From Pleurobrachia bachei (lineage: Eukaryota > Ctenophora > Tentaculata > Cydippida > Pleurobrachiidae): a DNA stretch of 40,956 nucleotides. The stretch is taken from NCBI GenBank assembly GCA_000695325.1, contig AVPN01000409.1:13918-54873 (forward strand), given 5' to 3'. The translations under genes were made by a program, and so were the position numbers. Positions 23,101 to 33,763 of this stretch are shown here, piece after piece. The notes under the pieces were generated by a model, which worked only from the letters and a program-made list of their open reading frames with translations, was not told the origin of the DNA and ran no database searches. Every line of letters starts with the position of its first letter. The stretch's first letter is position 1.

Positions 23101-25149
23101 TCCCCCAGGTTTGTGGGTGGTCTGATAGAGGAAGCTCTACACACCCACCCTCAGGATTACTCCATAACAGCGGGTATGGTCCGGGGTGCCCTCCAACAGT
23201 ACGGGCTAGTGTTCGAGGTTCCTGGACTGGTGGGCGCTTATCGGGCAGAATATAACGCCTGGCTGGGGGACAGGAAGAGGAGTTTAGATCAAGATGCCCT
23301 GACGTATGCAGTGGTACACATGAATCAAACAGGAGTGGTCTGGGAGGAGGCGAGGAGGGCAAAATACCCCAGGAATTTGGTGCTGTTTCGGAGTTTAGCT
23401 GCTACTGAGGACACTGACATCATTGATAAACTACTAGAAGGTATAAATGATGCTGTCATCTCTCTCGTAAATTTCTAGAAATATAATGTTAAACCTGTCA
23501 GGCCAATGCTCTGACAGTGTTGAACTGATATATCATTATTTATTAGCTAATTCAAAGAGTCAAAGAACCACACCAATTGACAGGTTCATTGACAGAGGAC
23601 TGGTTACCAAGACAAAGTAAATACGAGATGATATCTGCAGTGTCCTACCACCACCCTTCCCTTGCTCTATCATTCCTCATGGTATGTAACCGACCGAATC
23701 AGGAAATACTCGTCTATGATTGGCTGATAACCAGTCACGTGACCTAAATAACGAGTTCTGATTGGTTGTTTACTTGTTTCGGTCGGTTCCTTTACCTCAA
23801 CGGTTCAGAAGTTAGGTTTTAAGCTCTTATTTGAGGGGTAAATAAGAGCTTAAAACCTAACTTCTGAACCGTTGAGGTAAGGAAAGTTTGTAACCACCTT
23901 AATCGATGCAGAAACATTGACTTAAAGAGAAAAACTGGCCTTAGTTTTTATCACCGCCGTACAGGAAAAGCACAAATGGCATTTAAAGTTTGGTGACCCC
24001 CGATCACGTGACCAAAATTCAGTCTAACCCGCTTTTCGTACCGAATACGACCGAGTTTAGGCTTCCGTCCGATTTTGGTGCATATTGCCATCCTAGCGGA
24101 CATCTGTGCGAAGTCTGGAGTCTCAACTCCAAAATTTCAATTTCGAACTTAGGGGCCATTTTAGCGTTTTTCAATTAGCGATAATTAACGAACCAAACAT
24201 TGTTCAGACTTAAACTCAGCGGTATTTGAACCTCTATTGCCACCTCTTAGTATGGGAGAAGTTTCATAGAAATAAGAGGAGGTGACTGTAATTATTGCTT
24301 CTACTACCATAATACCATGCTCTATTGATTTTATGTTCGTTACCGGGTCTGTTGGCACACCTGCATTATCTCTTCATTACCCATTAAAGGTAGTCAGATT
24401 ACTTTCTCTAATTCGGAATTCCCTCCCTATCTCTAAACATTTCCTTGGATTACCCCGAATATTTCTTCTTCTACAATGACGCTATACCCCTGAGGCCTGA
24501 TATATGATTTGTCGTGCATCCCACACAACCACTATTATCAATGGGGGATCAGTGATCATATTGGTTGTGTGATCACTGATCAAGACAAATACATTCGGAT
24601 CCCGACTTACAGGAATTATGGGGTTTGCCCGGTAAATCGACGGTCGGTAAATATAGGGGTCCTACTGTATATCACAAACAAATCTCTCTCCAGGAGCACT
24701 ATGAGGAATATTACGATATGTATGGGGAGACCCAGTTTAACTTTGGAAACCTATTCTCCATTCTCATTACCAACCTTAAATCAGAGGAAGATGTGAAACG
24801 AGCCAAGAGGTTCTTTGCCACCGTCGATCTAGGTAGGACTTGAAAAAGTTCTGAGATTAGTTGAAACCCATGGTTTGACAGCTGCAGTGAGCAGATCACA
24901 CGCTCTGATCTAGGAACTCACTGTCATGATTAGTTGGGAGTTTGACTAATTCAGAGGTCAGACTAGACTAGCCTTTGCTAACCCTTCCCCACTCCCCCCT
25001 CTATAGGAACCGGAGAGGAAGCGTATAAGATGGCGATTGAACAGGAACAGGGCTACTTGAGATGGGTAAAGGGCCTCTCCGGAGATGTAGAGACTTTCCT
25101 AAACTCAATGGACACTGACCAGAGTAGATCAAGGAGTAATGACCGGTGA
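17198..25149 (+). CDS. M1-family zinc aminopeptidase, secreted/ER type, 15 exons
   Basis: Removes N-terminal residues from peptides; zinc gluzincin of the APN/ERAP group. Exons: 17198-17413, 17755-17898, 18095-18348, 18672-18807, 18935-19110, 19283-19418, 19708-19916, 20170-20279, 20492-20801, 21148-21282, 22639-22746, 23109-23440, 23560-23681, 24694-24832, 25007-25149. All phases fit: 2670 bases, 889 residues, normal for the family. Residues 1-18 form a signal peptide or anchor ([18 protein letters not shown]). Exopeptidase motif GGMEN 279-283 (family consensus GAMEN), zinc site HEVAH 314-318 with the third ligand E337 exactly 18 residues on, and transition-state Tyr413 in ISYTKG. PCFDKP in exon 3 matches the N-terminal domain; exons 9-15 form the C-terminal ERAP1-like helical domain. 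Catalytic residues are complete, so it should be active. Exons 9-10 exist twice (second copy 21593-21902 and 22249-22383). The exon 13 acceptor (23560) is the least certain. No AATAAA seen downstream. Confidence 0.95.
20263..22437. repeat. 1.1-kb tandem duplication of aminopeptidase exons 9-10
   Basis: Units of about 20263-21335 and 21336-22437 (offset 1101). The second unit opens with a copy of the last 20 or so bases of exon 8 plus its donor, and has a 28-base insertion near its start. Exon 9 copies differ by one codon (Leu in the first, Val in the second, in PPRF[L/V]KIN). Exon 10 copies look identical. Confidence 0.9.
21593..22383 (+). CDS. Duplicate exons 9 and 10 of the M1 aminopeptidase
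   Basis: Exon 9' 21593-21902 and exon 10' 22249-22383 keep their splice sites and frame. The block enters in phase 1 and leaves in phase 2, so joining exon 10 to exon 9' would shift the frame. Exon 8 to 9'-10' to exon 11 is fully in frame. The pair can therefore only replace exons 9-10, not add to them: an alternative cassette or the other allele. Confidence 0.8.
22759..22884. mobile_element. 110-base hAT-like MITE with 8-base target duplication
   Basis: Element 22767-22876 has terminal inverted repeats CAGGAACCGACCGAA / TTTCGGTCGGTTCCTG and is flanked by the 8-base direct repeat gctcaaag (22759-22766; 22877-22884). CAG-type ends with an 8-base target duplication are typical of hAT transposons. 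It lies in intron 11 of the aminopeptidase. Relatives are at 23684-23791 and, partial, at 28330-28413 and 30636-30719. Confidence 0.85.
23684..23791. mobile_element. Second copy of the hAT-like MITE
   Basis: Shares the body (gattggctgataaccagtca) and inner terminal repeats AACCGACCGAA / TTTCGGTCGGTT with the element at 22767, but its outermost bases have changed. It begins almost directly at the donor of exon 13 (GTATGT at 23682), so the element edge supplies part of the splice-site context. Confidence 0.75.
23792..23880. repeat. 41-base perfect inverted repeat (hairpin)
   Basis: Arms 23792-23832 and 23840-23880 are exact inverted complements with a 7-base loop (gaggggt). It abuts the MITE to its left and lies in intron 13 of the aminopeptidase, so it is transcribed. 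Confidence 0.9.
24546..24582. repeat. Imperfect inverted repeat
   Basis: atcagtgatca and tgatcactgat are inverted copies separated by about a dozen bases, in intron 13 of the aminopeptidase just left of a pogo-like end (24628-24670, ending ggtcctactgta). Confidence 0.6.
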
Positions 25150-27301
25150 CATTGAGAGACATCTAGTTTAGGAGGCATCTGACATATCTTGTTGAGTAAG
25201 ACATTCCGGAGTCGTTCGTTTGCAGTATAATGATTGGGGACAGTTAGGTTTAGGTATTGGAGTCAGGGATGATATTCCTGTTTAAAACTCTGATGCCGGG
25301 ATGGATTTGGAAAGACAATAGTGCACAGATATGATTTCAGAATGAAGTTCAGTGTTCACAAACTTGTAACTTCAGTGTTTCTCGGACAGTTGTGTGTATT
25401 GTTTGCGGAATATTGGCACTATTTCTGCAAACTAGCGCACCCATTGGGTGCGCCCTAAATAAGGGGTGTTCAGAAACCACCCGGCTTCGCCGGGTGGCCC
25501 CCTTTATTCCCACATTTGATGGTTGCCACGGCAACTAAACCGGTAACTATGGAGACTGAATTATATTCCGAAATAATCACTGCCATGATTATGCAAAATA
25601 GTTTAAACATCTGCTCTCAAGAAAAAAAGCCGGCTGTTTAACGTATTTCGTTGCCTGAATTTGAGTTTTCCATCAAAGTTCAATTCGACACTCCCATGGG
25701 TGTGGAATACATGTCACAAAGACATGTGAGTACAGAGAAATGTGACACTGACAGGGGTATTAATGAGGTTGATGTGATCTGATTGGGTTATTAATTGTGT
25801 TAATGTGATCTGATAGCAGGAGATCTTAGAGAACTGTAGGAATAGGAGGTGTCCCTATAGCAACATGTCGCATGTTGGGGCCTCACTACTGGGTTATGTG
25901 GTACCATGTCCCCCCAAAGATATAACATACAGGGTGTGCGCGCCGCGCGATTTTGCGTTGTCAGTTCACCAACAGTTCTTGGAAACAGACCATTGAAAAA
26001 TTTGCTAAAGGAGTAGTTGGTCGCTTAGATACCGCCTAACGAACGACGACTTCGACGTTCATCTCCAACTTATAATAGAGATTCAGATTTAGAACTTGTA
26101 TGTGTATTGTGCAGGGGACCTGCTGTGACCAATGTAAAATATTTTTGTTACCACTCTCACATTCAAGCGTTATTTAAAGCGAATGTGAAATTTGAAACCA
26201 ATAATCATCATCTTGATACAATTTTAAAAACGCTGACACATTTACAGCGGCAGAGTTCTACATAAATTTGGAGATCATGGCTTGATAAAAATGACACGTG
26301 AGCAGCAGCAGCAGAGCTTCAGCAGGTGCATTGTTTGTCCGTGCTAGCACGTCATAGTTCGACACATGAAGACCCGGGTCATGGAATCTGGACCATAGTC
26401 TCGTGGAGCATGCCTCCATCACTCAATAACTAGAGTCCGGCCCCTCAACAAGAACAAGGTCTATCATATTCGGGGAAGTAGAGTGGACTCCAAAGTCCAA
26501 TTGTTCAAAGTGAGAGCCCATTTTGAGAACCACTGAATTGTACACTACCTAGTAGTACTAGTGGGTACAATTTGGGTATATCGCACATTTCGGAATTCCG
26601 CGGAAAAACCACAAGTGCAAGTGGAATATGATCCCGCCCCAAGTACTCATATCAAACACTTAGCTCTCAGGGTTTATTACGGTCAGGATTTGATTTGGTT
26701 GAGTTTGAACGGGCAACTTGGTTCTCATATGCCTCTCCGCCATGCAGGTACTTGTCCACTCCATGTCCCTCGTGAATATTGTTTATCCGCAATAATCTCA
26801 GTTTCTATAATGGGGGAAATTGGGAGTTGGGGAGGGTGAGGGATTGGGGATTAGAGGGTGAGGAGTTGGGGTGTCAAAAGTGCGTGAGAGAACTGTTTTC
26901 CCAATTTGCCGAAGTGTTATTTTATGAGGGGTGGGTCACTAGGGGACGACAGACCAATTGGGGAACAGCTGGTGCTCCAGGAGCAGCCAGCAAGTGTTTG
27001 GTATTTTTACTATTTTTGCCCAAAACTAAAATCACACCCTAGAGAGAAATAAGAATCCCTTGAGAAATGCCCCTTTTGGCTTTTAGCATAGGATTCGCCG
27101 CTTCCTAGCTTGTCACAACTCATTAGTTGTCAAGACGTTGCATGAGAACTAGTTGTTAAACAGATGTTGTCAGTAGCGCTCTCTCTCACACTTTCTTTCA
27201 CTCTTTTTCTTTCTCTCCTCCCGACTAAACGTGTGATTCTTAGGAATTCGGGTTGTCAAGAAACCAAAATCATTAACCCTTCAGGCTTCTACATCACTCA
27301 C
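25150..27301. other. Spacer between convergent genes; no gene confirmed
   Basis: Should hold the 3' UTR of the aminopeptidase and the last coding exon of the ammonium transporter, which is converging from the right. A candidate for the latter starts after a good acceptor (ttatttctctctag) at about 27042 on the minus strand, GVILVLGKNSKNTKHLL, but it does not resemble the usual AMT tail. GC-rich hairpins lie at 25435-25453 and 25477-25497. A tandem repeat of about 33 bases (ttaatgtgatctgat) lies near 25760-25815. Confidence 0.45.
25435..25497. repeat. Two adjacent perfect GC-rich hairpins
   Basis: gcgcaccc-att-gggtgcgc (25435-25453) and ccacccggc-ttc-gccgggtgg (25477-25497) have fully paired stems of 8 and 9 with three-base loops. 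Partly complementary AATAAGGGG and CCCCCTTTATT flank the second one. Confidence 0.85.
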
Positions 27302-28866
27302 CTTGAGAACTAGGAATAGTGGAAATGCGATGAAGGACACCCAACTTATAACAACAATCATGAAAACCAAATTAGCTGCAAGATGCGTCCCACCGATATT
27401 GCCCTGCAAAGTTAAGAATGTATATCGTTATGGATTAAAATCTAATTCTAGTGACAAGGGATAAATGGATAAATTATCCCAATTACCCAGGATAATGGTG
27501 AGTGAAAGTGAATGGTTTGTATCAGTCATCACTCACATTTTCTAAAAGTCCATATCCAACGTCTTGGCTATCCACATCGGGGAATGTGGCGTCAAATATG
27601 TCCTTGTTACAGAAAATTGGAGCTGCAATCAAGCCCCACGTACCACAGAACAGGTGCACTGGACTTGCATCTACCACATCATCAATTTTTAGAGACACTA
27701 ACAACTGTAAAGGGGGGAGAGGGGGTACTAGTTGGGGTAGACTGTAGAGGGGGTATCTTTAGAGTTTAGAGCTGTAAGGGGGATCTTTAGAGATACTAAC
27801 AGCTGTATAACGAGTGGGGGGGTACTGGGTAGTTGGGGTTAGTGGGGTGGATGGGGTCAAAGGCCAGAGGGGTTATGTTTAGAGATATTTTAACAGCGAT
27901 GGTGTCTGATTAGGGGTGAGGTACTAAACACTAAAGAGACGAAGAAGGAAATCAAGAAGCATACCAGTACATACTAACTAAGTCACTGAAAGCTTCCTAC
28001 CTTAGATCCAAAGTAGTAAACATGTGCTCCAATAACCCCAATGATCACTGACTCGTAGGGCTGTACAAATGCACAAGCTGAATAGGTAGAAGAGTCCGGT
28101 TAGTACATATAGCTAAAACTTCCGGGAAATCAGCGTTCCGGTAAATTGAGGGCCGGTAAATTAGGGTCCGACTGTATCAATAGATGTAACGGGAGAAATA
28201 GAGCTGGTTGGAAGTTATTTCTTACCTCCCGTGACGCTAACTAGCCCTCCTAAGATTCCATTACACACTGTTGTCGGATCAAATCTACGATCCAGAAAGA
28301 AGTTCAGCAGAATCGTCGTTGTACCTGAAATGTTGTATTATTTAGGTCACGTGACTGGTTATCAGCCAATCAGAGACCAGTATTTCCTGATTCTGTCGCT
28401 TCCTGCTAAATTAACACTCATATCTTAGTTCGGGTTCTAACTTGAAGCCGACCCTGACACTAACCAGTATCCCAAAACTATGCTGTAAAACAAGATCTTA
28501 CCAGAAGCAGCCGCGGAAGCTGTTGTAGCAACACCTATTTTAGAGGCGGACTGAGCATGAGTACCTATAATACTCTGTGTAGATCCACAGTTGAACCCGT
28601 ACCAACCAAACCATAGCAACAGGGTACCTGGGAGGGGAAGATGGCACATGGGTTGTGTGTTAATATACTTTGTAGAAGGGGAGGATGGTTAGTAAAAGGA
28701 TGGAGGGGATTTATCTCAATCATACTCCAAATGGGACGGTTACTTATCAAGTATATCACTTACCGAGTACTTGAAAGACGGTATTTTGTTTCGCTATCTT
28801 CCTGCTCTTATCAAACCGTCCAATCCTCGGTCCCACTAGCCACGCACCAATTAGGGCACAACTCCC
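27302..28866 (-). CDS. Left copy of AMT exons 6-10 plus broken exon 5
   Basis: Exon 10 27302-27403, exon 9 27537-27704, exon 8 28001-28077, exon 7 28226-28324, exon 6 28502-28627, and 103 bases of exon 5 (28764-28866), which stops abruptly at a junction with the middle copy. Splice sites and frames are kept. Exon 5 and exon 6 differ from the right-hand copy mainly at silent positions (for example GGTACTCATGCT against GGTACCCATGCC), which suggests selected alleles or paralogues rather than decayed copies. Confidence 0.8.
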
Positions 28867-31800
28867 TAAAGAGACGAAGAAGGGAATCAAGAACCATACC
28901 CGTACATACTAACTAAGTCACTGAAAGCTTCCTACCTTAGATCCAAAGTAGTAAACATGTGCTCCAATAACCCCAATGATCACTGACTCGTAGGGCTGTA
29001 CAAATGCACAAGCTGAATAGGTAGAAGAGTCCGGTTAGTACATATAGCTAAAACTTCCGGGAAATCAGCGTTCCGGTAAATTGAGGGCCGGTAAATTAGG
29101 GTCCGACTGTATCAATAGATGTAACGGGAGAAATAGAGCTGGTTGGAAGTTATTTCTTACCTCCCGTGACGCTAACTAGCCCTCCTAAGATTCCATTACA
29201 CACTGTTGTCGGATCAAATCTACGATCCAGAAAGAAGTTCAGCAGAATCGTCGTTGTACCTAAATGTTATCAACACTCATATCTTAGTATACGAGTCTCA
29301 ACTTGTAGCCGACCCTGACACTAACCAGTATCCCAAAACTATGCTGTAAAACAAGATCTTACCAGAAGCAGCCGCGGAAGCTGTTGTAGCAACACCTATT
29401 TTAGAGGCGGACTGAGCATGAGTACCTATAATACTCTGTGTAGATCCACAGTTGAACCCGTACCAACCAAACCATAGCAACAGGGTACCTGGGAGGGGAA
29501 GATGGCTCACACTTTCTTTCACTCTTTTTCTTTCTCTCCTCCCGACTAAACGTGTGATTCTTAGGAATTCGGGTTGTCAAGAAACCAAAATCATTAACCC
29601 TTCAGGCTTCTACATCACTCACCTTGAGAACTAGGAATAGTGGAAATGCGATGAAGGACACCCAACTTATAACAACAATCATGAAAACCAAATTAGCTGC
29701 AAGATGCGTCCCACCGATATTGCCCTGCAAAGTTAAGAATGTATATCGTTATGGATTAAAATCTAATTCTAGTGACAAGGGATAAATGGATAAATTATCC
29801 CAATTACCCAGGATAATGGTGAGTGAAAGTGAATGGTTTGTATCAGTCATCACTCACATTTTCTAAAAGTCCATATCCAACGTCTTGGCTATCCACATCG
29901 GGGAATGTGGCGTCAAATATGTCCTTGTTACAGAAAATTGGAGCTGCAATCAAGCCCCACGTACCACAGAACAGGTGCACTGGACTTGCATCTACCACAT
30001 CATCAATTTTTAGAGACACTAACAACTGTAAAGGGGGGAGAGGGGGTACTAGTTGGGGTAGACTGTAGAGGGGGTATCTTTAGAGTTTAGAGCTGTAAGG
30101 GGGATCTTTAGAGATACTAACAGCTGTATAACGAGTGGGGGGGTACTGGGTAGTTGGGGTTAGTGGGGTGGATGGGGTCAAAGGCCAGAGGGGTTATGTT
30201 TAGAGATATTTTAACAGCGATGGTGTCTGATTAGGGGTGAGGTACTAAACACTAAAGAGACGAAGAAGGAAATCAAGAAGCATACCAGTACATACTAACT
30301 AAGTCACTGAAAGCTTCCTACCTTAGATCCAAAGTAGTAAACATGTGCTCCAATAACCCCAATGATCACTGACTCGTAGGGCTGTACAAATGCACAAGCT
30401 GAATAGGTAGAAGAGTCCGGTTAGTACATATAGCTAAAACTTCAGGGAAATCAGGGTTCCGGTAAATTAGGGTCCGACTGTATCAATAGATGTAACGGGA
30501 GAAATAGAGCTGGTTGGAAGTTATTTCTTACCTCCCGTGACGCTAACTAGCCCTCCTAAGATTCCATTACACACGGTTGTCGGATCAAATCTACGATCCA
30601 AAAAGAAGTTCAGCAGAATCGTCGTTGTACCTGAAATGTTGTATTATTTAGGTCACGTGACTGGTTATCAGCCAATCAGAGACCAGTATTTCCTGATTCT
30701 GTCGCTTCCTGCTAAATTAACACTCATATCTTAGTTCGGGTTCTAACTTGAAGCCGACCCTGACACTAACCAGTATCCCAAAACTATGCTGTAAAACAAG
30801 ATCTTACCAGAAGCGGCCGCGGAAGCTGTTGTAGCAACACCTATTTTGGAGGCGGACTGGGCATGGGTACCTATAATACTCTGTGTAGATCCACAGTTGA
30901 ACCCGTACCAACCAAACCATAGCAACAGGGTACCTGGGAGGGAGTGTTGTGTGTTACCATAGCAACAGGTTACTTGTAGGAGGGAGTGTTATGTGTTACC
31001 ATAGCAACAGGGTACCTGGGAGGGGAAGATGGCACATGGGTTGTGTGTTAATATACTTTGTAGAAGGGGAGGATGGTTAGTAAAAGGATGGAGGGGATTT
31101 ATCTCAATCATACTCCAAATGGGACGGTTACTTATCAAGTATATCACTTACCGAGTACTTGAAAGACGGTATTTTGTTTCGCTATCTTCCTGCTCTTATC
31201 GAATCGCCCAATCCTCGGTCCGACTAGCCACGCACCAATTAGGGCACAACTCCCGCCCACCATATGTACTGCAGACACCCCCCGTTTTAGTTCCTGTGGG
31301 TGGGGTTTCTCTGCCAATAGGAACAACACTTGACTCGCCCAGCCCTCTTCTGTCCATAGCCAATGGGCCACGGGTGGGTAGATGAACGTGGTCAGGAAGA
31401 AAGTGTAAACAAGGTAGGCAAACAATTGGGTCCTCTCCGCAACCGCTCCTGAAGAAATATTGTAATCAATTTGCAGAATTGAACTTACGGTCCCTGAATT
31501 TTGGTTCCAGAGCCCGAAAAGGTGTATGCAGAACCGTCAAACTAAATTCCCACTGTATATGGGCACCACGTGACACACAACACCATATATGGGCAGTTCA
31601 CGTGACACACACCTGAGACGATGGTTGAAGCAGTAGCACAGAAGGTGTACTGAAAAGTCCACAGTGCATAGGTACGTGCTTCCTCCCCCGTGGTGTTTCC
31701 CATATCGCTCAATAACATGAAACCATTGCCACCTGAATAGAAAAGGTAGTGAATTTGGGAGGGAAACTTGAACAAGGGGGACAGATAAAATATTTATTAA

Positions 31801-32722
31801 TTGCTAAATATAGTTTCTTTGAATACATTAAATTAGAACTAAGAAGCTGTTAGTTTTTTAAGAGTTTAACCGGCCGTAATCTAAAATTCCCTTGTTCTAT
31901 CGACCCCTCACAAATGCGGTGTGAGCCACACAAAAATATTCCCTGTACCTATAAAAGCGTTGCTCTCTCCAAAGGCCAGCGCCCATCCATATGCAAAGAA
32001 TACCACTGATCCAAAGCAACAATCCAGCAGGTTCTTTATCAGAATACTCTTTGTATTCTTTATCCGTACCGAACCAACTTCTATCATCGTAAAACCGGCC
32101 TGGGAGAGAGAGAGGATGAGATCAAGGATTAGGAAAACTATGATTTTTGTAAGAGACAACTCCATCTCAGGGCGAGATATGTTAACGAGTTACCCCATCC
32201 ACTTCTATTTCCACCCCGTCCTCGACAACTTAACCGGATCCGCGGATTATACCCCCAAATTGTTGAGGAAGTTACTCAACAACCCCCAATGATATGTGTC
32301 ACCCCCACACATAATAATAATAATACCTGCATGATAAAAACAAGAGAAGTAGCGAATACTATCCATGTGACGTTGAGAGATACTTGGTTGTCATACAGCG
32401 TCTCGTCCACACCTAACTAATGGAGAGGAGGGGTATATCTGGGAGTTAATTACTAATTAACTCCCTCCTCCTCCTAATTAAATTAGGGACCGGAAGGGGG
32501 ATACTGGGGGTACCATGGAGTTAATACTGAGTGATTATGCGATCATTTTCACCTGGAATCCTGGAATTCTACAACAGCTCATCTTACATTTCCTAACTAT
32601 GCAACTACTAAACTCTCAAATGGGTGTCTCACATTTGTACTAACCAGATCTGATATCATTGATGACGTCAGGAGAATGTAGGATCCATCTGAAACTGAAA
32701 CATTCAGCACCGCTGATGCCAT
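27302..32722 (-). CDS. AMT: AMT-type ammonium transporter (last exon not found)
   Basis: Carries ammonium across the membrane as a trimeric channel-like protein. Exons from the start: 32641-32722, 32327-32412, 31949-32099, 31613-31732, 31152-31448, 30808-30933, 30532-30630, 30322-30398, 29858-30025, 29623-29724. Phases all fit: 1308 bases, 436 residues before a missing C-terminal tail exon. Residues 1-40 are a polar, Asn-bearing extracellular N-terminus, then TM helices. Family landmarks: AGFTMIEVGSVR, FCATASTIVSG.AVAERT, WLW, the twin pore histidines H208 (SAVHM) and H363 (SPVHL), GWYGFNCGST, and IDDVV. The Asp normally seven to eight residues before the first His (DFAGxxVVH) reads Leu200 in ELKRGVSAVH. 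Further copies of exons 6-8 (twice) and 9-10 (once) lie to the left; the C-terminal tail may lie beyond 27302. The exon 1 donor is inferred from phase. Confidence 0.88.
27700..27870. repeat. G-rich imperfect repeat in an AMT intron
   Basis: Repeated units around taactrgctgtaaggggg...gtactrgktagttggggt give many runs of three to six G on the plus strand (C on the transcript). A copy is at 30021-30190. Confidence 0.7.
28121..28176. repeat. pogo-like transposon end in an AMT intron
   Basis: Three tandem units of about 17 bases (ccggtaaattgaggg, ccggtaaattagggt) end in ggtccgactgta, the inverse of a pogo/Tigger terminus. Copies lie at 29056-29111 and, one unit shorter, 30441-30482 in the duplicated exons. 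Confidence 0.45.
28330..28413. mobile_element. Partial hAT-like MITE, present or absent between copies
   Basis: Reverse-complement 68-base part of the MITE family seen at 22767 (ggtcacgtgactggttatca to gtcgcttcct), just upstream of AMT exon 7 on the transcript. It is present in the left copy and in the right copy (30636-30719) but absent from the middle copy at 29260-29275. Confidence 0.75.
28867..29506 (-). CDS. Middle partial copy of AMT exons 6-8
   Basis: Exon 8 28936-29012, exon 7 29161-29259, exon 6 29363-29488, with intact splice sites (the exon 7 acceptor is TTTAG here, TTTCAG in the others). It is bounded on the left by the break inside exon 5 and on the right by a jump to the start of the right copy (tcacactttctttcactc). 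The block enters in phase 1 and leaves in phase 0, so it cannot follow another copy in frame. Confidence 0.8.
30914..31026. repeat. Threefold tandem repeat at the AMT exon 6 acceptor
   Basis: Three units of about 45-50 bases containing accatagcaacagggtacct and ggagggagtgttrtgtg. Each repeats the exon 6 acceptor and its first coding bases. Only the innermost (exon end 30933) leads into the full exon; the other two soon meet a stop. Confidence 0.8.
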
Positions 32723-33361
32723 AACTGAACAGAACACTAAACTGGAACTAAGGGGGCGGGGGGGAGGGGGGGGGTTGCAAACTGTGATAATCATAAAGTG
32801 GATCAAGTCAATATCTCGTTGACGGCATCAAGCTACAAGCTACAGATGTCTATTACGCTGAGGCTCATCCCCAACTCCCAAGGATTGCATGTTAGGTGTA
32901 ACCTACTTAGAACTTATATAGGCTCTTACAAGTTACGAGTTACGGTCATGACCGGTCATGAAACCGAGAGAGAAATATTCTCGAAAATACATGTCCGGTC
33001 CTTGATTATGATTCATAATCAAAGATGTTGCTCTTTTATCAAAAGTAGGAAGATGGGAAATAGGAATGAGTCGAGTCAGGATAGGTTACACAAAAATATT
33101 ATGCGCTCAGATCTAACATCTTACTCAACAACTCAGATCTTGATAACAATTAACTCAGATCTGTTCCTCAGAATCAATATAACCTGTTCAGAAAATGTCT
33201 GGCGCCCAATCTGACAGCTCAGAAAGCAGCCCCATCTGTCAGATCAAGGTAGGGAAGAAGCAAGATTATGTCAACCAGTTTAGTCACTAGTTTGATCCTA
33301 TAAACCATTAAAGTGTTGATAGTGCTAACACGGTGACGCAAATTGACAAAATGTAATACTG

Positions 33362-33399
<38 letters not shown>

Positions 33400-33419
33400 C
33401 ACTACACGCACCACTCCCA

Positions 33420-33441
33420 CATGGGGCCGTGAGGCCCCATG
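33420..33441. repeat. Perfect GC-rich hairpin
   Basis: catggggcc-gtga-ggccccatg, a 9-base-pair stem with a 4-base loop. Confidence 0.85.
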
Positions 33442-33684
33442 CGGGAACAGGGTTAAATCCCCCGGACCCGGATCCTGTTGGATCTGAGGGCCCGGAGGGC
33501 CTGCGGAGTAAAGGTAGGTAGATCAAACAATGTACATCTCTCTCTCTCTCTCTCTCTGATCTATACTCCCTCTTATGTTATGTTCTAACCCTTCTTTACA
33601 TTTGAAACACAGTCTAGCTATGTATGTACTACTACTAGGCAAACCCTCTCTATACTCTCTGATCCCTTTCGAGTCGACTTGCTC

Positions 33685-33763
33685 GGGAGAGCTGAAAAAA
33701 CATTGAGAATAGAAACACTAACAGTCGCGACTGCTTCTATTCTCAATGTTTTCAAGCTCTCCC
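33685..33763. repeat. Long near-perfect inverted repeat
   Basis: Arms 33685-33714 and 33735-33763 are inverted copies of about 30 bases with a small indel. The 20-base loop contains its own palindrome cagtcgcgactg. It resembles a fold-back element or very short MITE. Confidence 0.8.

Noticed and set aside
26561-26750. Open frame reading VQVEYDPAPSTHIKHLALRV with a CAG|GTACTT donor at its end
   Set aside because: It reads like protein, but no plausible acceptor or neighbouring exon was found in the spacer between convergent genes.
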